18,739 nucleotides of DNA from contig DFNI01000008.1 of assembly GCA_002375995.1 (NCBI GenBank), forward strand, positions 1 through 18,739, in the 5' to 3' direction. The position numbers and the translations under genes are program-made. Source of the stretch: Acetothermia bacterium UBA3571. GTDB lineage: Bacteria; Bipolaricaulota; Bipolaricaulia; Bipolaricaulales; Bipolaricaulaceae. Below the pieces are notes generated by a model. The model was not told the DNA's origin. It searched no databases and worked only from the letters and a program-made list of their open reading frames with translations. Below, piece by piece: positions 14,811-18,739 of the stretch (positions within the stretch are counted from its first letter, which is position 1; each line of letters starts with the position of its first letter).

Positions 14811-15497
14811 ATGGACTCCCAGGATATCTCTCCGCTCATTGCGGCCCTCGGCACGGATCTTTCTGCCGATGAGATCCTTCCCGCGTTGTTCCACGCATCT
14901 TACGCCAACGAGAAGGGTTTGGAGAGCAACGAACGCCTGGAGTTCCTGGGGGACGCGGTCTTGGACCTCTGTGTGGCTGAGATCCTCTTCCGCCGCTTCC
15001 CCGACCGGGACGAGGGGGAGCTCACCAAGCTCCGAGCGGTGTTGGTGTCCCGTCCGGTCCTAGCCGAAATCGCTAAGGAATTGGATCTGGGGAGATACCT
15101 CCGCCTCTCCCCCGGTGCCGAGGAGCTCGGGGTGAGGGAGCGTCCCTCGGTCCTGGCCGCTGCCTTGGAGGCGGTTATCGCTGTCGTATTCCTGCACAAG
15201 GGATATGAGTACACCCGCACGCTGGTGGAACAGCTGTTCGGAGCGCGAATCGAGCGGGCCGCCGCCAGGCGGCCCGAGGACTACAAGTCCCTCTTGCAAG
15301 AGTTGGGCCAGAAGCGCTTCGGGGAGCTCCCTCGGTATCGGGTGTTGGAGGCTGAAGGCCCGGAACACGAGAGGGTCTTCACCGTGGAGGTCTCCCTGGG
15401 CGGGGAGAGCGCCGTGGGCCGGGGGCGCAACCTGAAGGAAGCGGAGCAGGCGGCGGCGAAGCGGCTGTACCTCCACCTCGAGGGGCTCACCGACTGA
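14811..15497 (+). CDS. rnc: Ribonuclease III
   Basis: 228 residues, the normal length. This is a double-strand-specific endoribonuclease that processes rRNA precursors and structured mRNAs as a homodimer. The N-terminal RNase III domain has the signature NERLEFLGDAVLDL (residues 40-53, with E44 and D48), and the C-terminal dsRNA-binding domain spans about 155-226 (DYKSLLQELGQ, ERVFTVEV, GRGRNLKEAEQAAA). The second catalytic segment reads LAAALEAV: E120 is kept, but the usual Asp three residues before it is Ala117 (codon GCT). The ATG begins one base after the tRNA-Gln CCA. There is no Shine-Dalgarno sequence at normal distance, and no later start would preserve the first helices. Tail-to-tail, it overlaps the next gene by 11 bases. 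Confidence 0.95.
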   Translation: MDSQDISPLIAALGTDLSADEILPALFHASYANEKGLESNERLEFLGDAVLDLCVAEILFRRFPDRDEGELTKLRAVLVSRPVLAEIAKELDLGRYLRLSPGAEELGVRERPSVLAAALEAVIAVVFLHKGYEYTRTLVEQLFGARIERAAARRPEDYKSLLQELGQKRFGELPRYRVLEAEGPEHERVFTVEVSLGGESAVGRGRNLKEAEQAAAKRLYLHLEGLTD

Positions 15498-16257
15498 GGG
15501 AGTCCTCCAGGCGCTCCCGCTCCAGTATCTTCTCTTGCTCTTCTACAGCCTTAACGTGGGCCCGATCCCCCTCGGGGCCGGCGCGGCGGCGGCAGAGCTC
15601 TTCCAGGAGCCCGGCCCGGCCGTAGATGATCAGCGTGTCCCCGGGGCGGACCTCGGTCCAACCCCGCGGGGCGCCGATATAGGTCCCGTCCGCCCTCCGG
15701 ATCCCCAGGACCAACACCCCCTCCTCCCGGAGCCTGAGGTCCGCCAGTGTCCTTCCGGCGAGCCAATCGTCCGGTCCCACCACGTGTTCCACCACCCGGT
15801 AATCCCCGTGGAGGTCCAAGAGATCCGCGTAATCCCGGACCTCGAGGTGAGTCCAGCGCCTGAGCGCCCATCCGATCAGGCGGCCCATGTAGCGGTCGAC
15901 GAGCCTGCTTCTGGCCAGCGCCCACAGTGCAGAAAGCCCCAGGAAAAGGACCACGAGCCGCAGCGCCACCTCCCGGGGGCCGGCGGCGGTGAGGAAGGAA
16001 AGGACCAGTGAGGCGATGGCCGAGACGATCCCCGCGTTCCCAAGAAGCATCAAGAGGAGGATGATGCGGCGGCGCACCGGGTGCTGTACCACGAGCTCCG
16101 CCTCCTGAGTGGTGAAGCCCACCCCGGAAAAGGCCGAGCGGGCTTGGAACCTGGCCACCTCGCGGGAAAGGCCAGTGAGGGTCAGGGCCACCGTGGCCAC
16201 CCGGGTGATGATCAACGAAAGCACCACCACCACGAACAGAGAAATCAGAGCGACCAT
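15487..16257 (-). CDS. Membrane protein with C-terminal TrkA-C (RCK_C) domain
   Basis: 256 residues. Transmembrane segments are near residues 3-28, 64-90 and 98-116. Between the first two lies RSAFSGVGFTTQEAELVV (40-57), which resembles the GFTT-type selectivity-filter segment of TrkH/KtrB potassium transporters. Residues about 150-222 (VVGPDDWLAGRTLADL... GVLVLGIRRADGTYIGAPRGW... GDTLIIYGR) are a TrkA-C domain, a ligand-binding regulator of ion transport. The protein is far too short to be TrkH, so it is a channel-like or ion-sensing membrane protein of unknown substrate. A 34-base gap separates it from the upstream nitrilase gene on the same strand, so the two are possibly one operon. A charged C-terminal helix follows the TrkA-C domain. 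Confidence 0.8.
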   Translation of the reverse strand: MVALISLFVVVVLSLIITRVATVALTLTGLSREVARFQARSAFSGVGFTTQEAELVVQHPVRRRIILLLMLLGNAGIVSAIASLVLSFLTAAGPREVALRLVVLFLGLSALWALARSRLVDRYMGRLIGWALRRWTHLEVRDYADLLDLHGDYRVVEHVVGPDDWLAGRTLADLRLREEGVLVLGIRRADGTYIGAPRGWTEVRPGDTLIIYGRAGLLEELCRRRAGPEGDRAHVKAVEEQEKILERERLEDSLSR

Positions 16258-16291
16258 GGCTCCCCGTGTGGCATTTTAGGCGGTGATACCT

Positions 16292-17083
16292 TCAGAGCCC
16301 ATAGAACTCGGGCCGTCGGTCGGCGAAGAGGTCGTTGTAGCGGGTGATGCGTTTGTCCAAGGCCTTCCCGGGGTCTATCTCCACCACCCCCACCTCCTCC
16401 CCATCCGGGCTCGCCCGCCGGAGCACCGCCCCGTCGGGGGCGACGATCTGGGACTCCCCGGTAAAGCGGAGCTCGTCCCCGCCGCGGGCCTCCCGGCCGA
16501 TCCGGTTGGCGGTAACGGTGAAGAGCCGGTTCTCCATGGCCCGGACCCGCATGGAGAGCTGTCCCATCCCGGGGAGGACGAGGTTGGCGGGGTGGCAGAG
16601 GATCTGGGCGCCCTTGAGGGCCAACGTGCGGGCCGTCTCGGGGAAGAAGTGGTCGAAGCAGATCATTACTCCCACCTTGACCCCTCCCAGGTCCACCGGT
16701 TCCAACGGGAGGTCGCCGGGATCGAACCAGAGCTTCTCCTTGCCGAAGAGGTGGAGTTTCCGGTAGCGGGCGAGGAACCCTCCGGGGCCCACCACCACCG
16801 CCGCGTTGTAGACCTTCTCCCCCGCCCGTTCGGCTATCCCGGCGACAACGGTGACCCCCTGTGCCCGGGCGAACTCGAGCAGGGTCCGAGTAGTGGGGCC
16901 ATCGGGAACCTCCTCCGCCAGTTCCCGCAGTTCCTCCCGGGAGACGAAAAGGTACCCGGTGGAGAAAAGTTCGGGCAACACCCAGAGCTCCGCCTTCTCC
17001 GATTCCATGAGAGCGATGGCCTTCCCCACGTTTCGCTTCACCTCGCCGAACCGCGGCGCAAACTGCACATAACCCACTCGCAT
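16292..17083 (-). CDS. Carbon-nitrogen hydrolase (nitrilase superfamily amidohydrolase)
   Basis: 263 residues, typical for single-domain nitrilase-superfamily amidases. The catalytic triad is visible: E38 (VLPELFSTGY), K109 (YRKLHLF) and C142 (VMICFDHFFPE), with the expected spacing. These enzymes hydrolyse the amide, carbamoyl or omega-amide bond of small cytoplasmic metabolites through a Cys thioester. No signal peptide or extra domain occurs, so nitrile activity is unlikely and amidase, N-carbamoylase or omega-amidase activity is likelier. The exact substrate is not predictable. The start is supported by a GGGGG-rich ribosome site, although it sits close to the ATG. It is divergent from the macro-domain gene across 57 bases. 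Confidence 0.92.
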   Translation of the reverse strand: MRVGYVQFAPRFGEVKRNVGKAIALMESEKAELWVLPELFSTGYLFVSREELRELAEEVPDGPTTRTLLEFARAQGVTVVAGIAERAGEKVYNAAVVVGPGGFLARYRKLHLFGKEKLWFDPGDLPLEPVDLGGVKVGVMICFDHFFPETARTLALKGAQILCHPANLVLPGMGQLSMRVRAMENRLFTVTANRIGREARGGDELRFTGESQIVAPDGAVLRRASPDGEEVGVVEIDPGKALDKRITRYNDLFADRRPEFYGL

Positions 17084-17140
17084 GGCCCCCTAGGGTAGCG
17101 TAATTTTCTGGGGGACCAAAGGGGGCAGAAAGGAGGCGGT

Positions 17141-17701
17141 ATGAAGGTAGAGGTGGAAGTGGCCGGGCGGAAGCTCGTCCTCAAGCGGGGCGATATCACC
17201 GAAGAGGCGGTGGACGCCATCGTGAACTCCGCCAACCCCGAGCTAACCCCCGGGGGCGGGGTCTCGGGAGCAATCCATCGCGCCGGGGGACCGGAGGTGA
17301 CCGAGGAGGCGGCCCGGATCCGCCGGGAGCGGGGTCGGCTCAAAACGGGGGAGGCGGTGATCACCGCCGGGGGGAAGCTTCCGGCCAAGTGGGTGATCCA
17401 CACCGTGGGGCCGGTGTGGCATGGAGGAACTAAAGGGGAACCCGAGCTTCTGGCCAAGGCGTATCGCTCGTGCCTCGAGCTGGCGAAGGAAAGGGGCATA
17501 AAGACCATCGCCTTTCCCAGCATCTCCACCGGGGTCTACGGCTACCCCATCGATCAGGCCGCGGAGATCGCCCTGCGTACGGTGAAGGCATTCCTTGAGG
17601 GGGATCCGGGTTCCCTACAAGAGGTGCGATTCGTCCTCTTTTCCGCGGGAGATTTCGAAGCCTACCGCGCCGCCTGGGAGAGGATTGCCGGCAAAGGTTA
17701 G
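17141..17701 (+). CDS. Macro-domain protein, probable ADP-ribosyl/O-acetyl-ADP-ribose hydrolase (MacroD-like)
   Basis: 186 residues. A macro domain fills the whole protein: KRGDITEEAVDAIVNSAN (16-32; D18 contacts adenine, N29/N32 lie in the catalytic loop), GGGVSGAIHRAGG (38-50, the phosphate loop), GEAVITAGGKLPAKWVIHTVGP, and IAFPSISTGVYGYP, the second binding loop. MacroD-type members remove ADP-ribose from acidic side chains and deacetylate O-acetyl-ADP-ribose in the cytoplasm. The Shine-Dalgarno sequence AGGAGG is clear and well placed. No partner ADP-ribosyltransferase or sirtuin is in the window, so the target is unknown. The gene may share a bidirectional control region with the nitrilase gene. 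Confidence 0.93.
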   Translation: MKVEVEVAGRKLVLKRGDITEEAVDAIVNSANPELTPGGGVSGAIHRAGGPEVTEEAARIRRERGRLKTGEAVITAGGKLPAKWVIHTVGPVWHGGTKGEPELLAKAYRSCLELAKERGIKTIAFPSISTGVYGYPIDQAAEIALRTVKAFLEGDPGSLQEVRFVLFSAGDFEAYRAAWERIAGKG

Positions 17702-17719
17702 GCGGCACGGATGGCCGCC
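17701..17719 (+). terminator. Small GC hairpin after the macro-domain gene, weak terminator candidate
   Basis: GGCGGC (17701-17706) and GCCGCC (17714-17719) form a six-base stem with a seven-base loop, directly at the macro-domain stop codon. AAAAG follows instead of a T tract, so it does not meet the usual intrinsic-terminator form. Confidence 0.25.
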
Positions 17720-17791
17720 AAAAGCATAGGGAGAGGCGTGGGAGGGCGTCTGGGGAATTCGACGAAGGGGTTAGGGATGGTCTAAAGTGGT

Positions 17792-18046
17792 GTGGGTTTT
17801 AGGTGGGGGACGTTGGTGGTTGCGGTGTCCATCTTTTTCCCGGTTTTGACGTGGGCACAGGGCACGTCTCCGAGGATCCTGGGGCCGGATGAGACAGTTC
17901 CCTGCGACGGCGTAACCTGGTCCTGGGAGGAAGAAGAGGAATTCATTGACATCCACGACTTCATATTGGTCTACCCTCCTCCCTTTTCCACAGGGAAGAA
18001 CAAGCCCAAACAGCAGCCACAGGATCTTGTGACGCGTAACGCGTGA
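17792..18046 (+). CDS. Small putative secreted protein, unknown function
   Basis: 84 residues from a GTG start. The N-terminus looks like a Sec signal peptide (RWGTLVVAVSIFFPVLTWAQG, cleavage near Ala22). The mature part is about 60 residues with one Cys, an acidic stretch (WSWEEEEEFIDIHDF, residues about 43-57), then a Pro- and Lys-rich tail. I do not recognise the family. The ribosome site is unclear, and the stop falls inside a short tandem repeat, so the tail may be recent or non-functional. It stands alone in a non-coding region between the macro-domain gene and the tRNA fragment. It may be a chance frame, although the signal peptide makes chance less likely. Confidence 0.4.
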   Translation: MGFRWGTLVVAVSIFFPVLTWAQGTSPRILGPDETVPCDGVTWSWEEEEEFIDIHDFILVYPPPFSTGKNKPKQQPQDLVTRNA

Positions 18047-18056
18047 CGTGTAACGG
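18029..18056 (+). repeat. Two-copy 14-base tandem repeat
   Basis: GTGACGCGTAACGC (18029-18042) is followed immediately by GTGACGTGTAACGG (18043-18056); 12 of 14 positions agree. The repeat contains the stop codon of the small secreted-protein candidate. Its function is unknown. Confidence 0.6.
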
Positions 18057-18249
18057 GTGTTATTGGCGCTGGGGGGAGGTGATGCGGGAGATGGTCTTTG
18101 GGGGCTCCAGAAGCTACCGGCTTTGTTCTGAGCTGTTCGTACTATCTGTGAAGCTCGCGTGAAGGTGAGCTATTTCCCTTGGACATCGCCTTCCCCTGTC
18201 TCAACTCATGGCTGAAGCTTAAGATTATGGCCTTGCCGTTCTGAGGTGG
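18047..18249. other. Non-coding stretch with no recognised feature
   Basis: About 200 bases between the small ORF and the tRNA fragment. I see no convincing open frame, no promoter with both boxes, and no recognisable structured RNA. A minor AGCTC/GAGCT inverted repeat occurs near 18152-18171. Composition shifts between GC-rich and AT-richer segments, as in decayed or accessory sequence. Confidence 0.4.
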
Positions 18250-18315
18250 TCAGCAGGACAGAGCAGCGGCTTCCTAAGCCGCAGGTCGGAGGTTCGAGTC
18301 CTCCCGGGCGTACCA
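18250..18315 (+). pseudogene. tRNA-Arg (anticodon CCT) 3' fragment lacking its 5' acceptor strand
   Basis: From 18250 the sequence reads as a good tRNA: D-loop AGCAGGACA, anticodon stem GCGGC/GCCGC around TTCCTAA (anticodon CCT at 18273-18275), T arm GGAGG-TTCGAGT-CCTCC, acceptor 3' strand CGGGCGT, discriminator A and CCA. The 5' acceptor strand should read about ACGCCCG, but the bases at 18239-18245 are TTCTGAG. The 5' D-stem GGTC also mispairs once. It therefore cannot fold as a functional tRNA. A 3' tRNA fragment of this kind is what an integrative element leaves at one end of its insertion. Confidence 0.75.
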
Positions 18316-18320
18316 GTTTT

Positions 18321-18739
18321 TCATTTCCGCTTGTGACGTAGCCATAAAGCGATCGATAACCCGCCAAGGGAAAGGAGTAGCAAAAAAGTTGCCCACCATG
18401 GCCATTTGCGGGTTAGGGAAACCACAGTTCCGACCAGCATAAGCAAAAAGGTGATCGGTTCTGTAAACGGTCTGATCCTCTCCCACTTACCTTGCCACCC
18501 CGTGATTTCTTCCGGTGATAGAGGGTCGAAATAAGGTGGCGGTTCGATAGTTGCAAGTTTGGCAAGCACCGCGATGAGTAGCTTATGCACATTGATCCCC
18601 TGGCGATGGATTTCCCAAAGCGCACGTTCGGCTTTGCGCAAAAGCGCTGCCTGCTCCTCGCGTTCATGTCGCTCTTCCGCGGGGTAGATGTTCTCCACGC
18701 ATTTCTCCAGGGCCAACGCCGCGGCCCGGCGCACGATCC
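18321..18739 (-). CDS. Hypothetical membrane protein, N-terminus probably beyond window edge
   Basis: About 137 residues are readable, and the frame is still open at the right edge. A GTG at 18734 could be the start, but no ribosome site can be checked, and the sequence there looks like the middle of a charged helix. Residues about 10-45 form a charged, possibly coiled-coil helix (EERHEREEQAALLRKAERALWEIHRQG). Two transmembrane segments follow (about 93-108 and 113-132), ending in a basic tail (LRHKRK). I do not recognise the family. It ends five bases after the tRNA-Arg fragment, on the opposite strand. Codon use near its 3' end is AT-richer than the housekeeping genes, which fits accessory or transferred DNA. 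Confidence 0.55.
   Translation of the reverse strand, partial: IVRRAAALALEKCVENIYPAEERHEREEQAALLRKAERALWEIHRQGINVHKLLIAVLAKLATIEPPPYFDPLSPEEITGWQGKWERIRPFTEPITFLLMLVGTVVSLTRKWPWWATFLLLLSLGGLSIALWLRHKRK

Noticed and set aside
14598..14894. N-terminal extension of the metal-binding protein through the tRNA-Gln region
   Set aside because: The extension translates the antisense of a tRNA (ARAGGFEPP-type peptide, a known annotation artefact). A strong AGGAGG and a signal peptide place the start at 14597.
18274..18486. 70-residue minus-strand frame ending in REDSNLRP
   Set aside because: This ending is the classic false peptide from the antisense strand of a tRNA. The rest lies within the frame of the membrane protein.
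1..18739. CRISPR arrays, insertion sequences, rRNA genes, known riboswitches, phage genes
   Set aside because: No regularly spaced repeats, transposase or integrase motifs, rRNA core sequences or riboswitch consensus were seen on either strand by eye.

Overview
The window is GC-rich, densely packed bacterial chromosome. Genes overlap by 1-19 bases in several places and clear terminators are almost absent. Secreted beta-barrel proteins, one ending in the terminal-Phe pattern of outer-membrane proteins, point to a diderm (two-membrane) bacterium. Several proteins (AbrB-PhoU fusion, zinc-ribbon radical SAM protein, FmdE-like protein) are types I associate with archaea and deep-branching anaerobes. 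An uncultured lineage such as Bipolaricaulota/Acetothermia would fit, but this is a low-confidence inference without a phylogenetic marker.

Layout. At 1-749 (minus) there is a GNAT-like acetyltransferase cut by the window edge. A plus-strand run follows: radical SAM protein (775-1866), cation diffusion facilitator (1898-2767), M20 peptidase (2764-3837) and AbrB-PhoU regulator (3895-4926). From 14597 down to 4909 the minus strand carries seven genes separated by at most 15 bases: metal-binding protein, FmdE-like protein, ABC ATPase, ABC permease, S8 protease, PorV-like barrel, and a 1324-residue outer-membrane protein. Next come tRNA-Gln and, one base later, the RNase III gene. They are followed by a TrkA-C membrane protein and a nitrilase-superfamily amidohydrolase on the minus strand, and a macro-domain protein on the plus strand. 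The last kilobase looks different: sparse coding, some AT-richer stretches, a small secreted-protein candidate, a short tandem repeat, a tRNA-Arg(CCT) lacking its 5' acceptor strand, and a membrane protein cut by the right edge.

Functional reading. Metal handling recurs: CDF export, ABC import and an FmdE-like protein inside the import operon. The most interesting segment is 4909-11801. A secreted subtilase with a C-terminal domain like type IX secretion (T9SS) sorting domains is translationally coupled to a PorV-like barrel and then to a giant outer-membrane protein. Two modules of that protein recall SprA/Sov, the T9SS translocon, and they are interrupted by a beta-propeller. This could be a minimal cargo-shuttle-translocon cassette outside the classical T9SS phyla. 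No PorK/L/M/N, PorT or PorU gene is in the window, so this is a hypothesis.

Other points of note are the RNase III gene with no room for a 5' leader after the tRNA and with Ala at one of four conserved acidic active-site positions, and an inverted repeat covering the promoter-to-Shine-Dalgarno interval of the metal operon.
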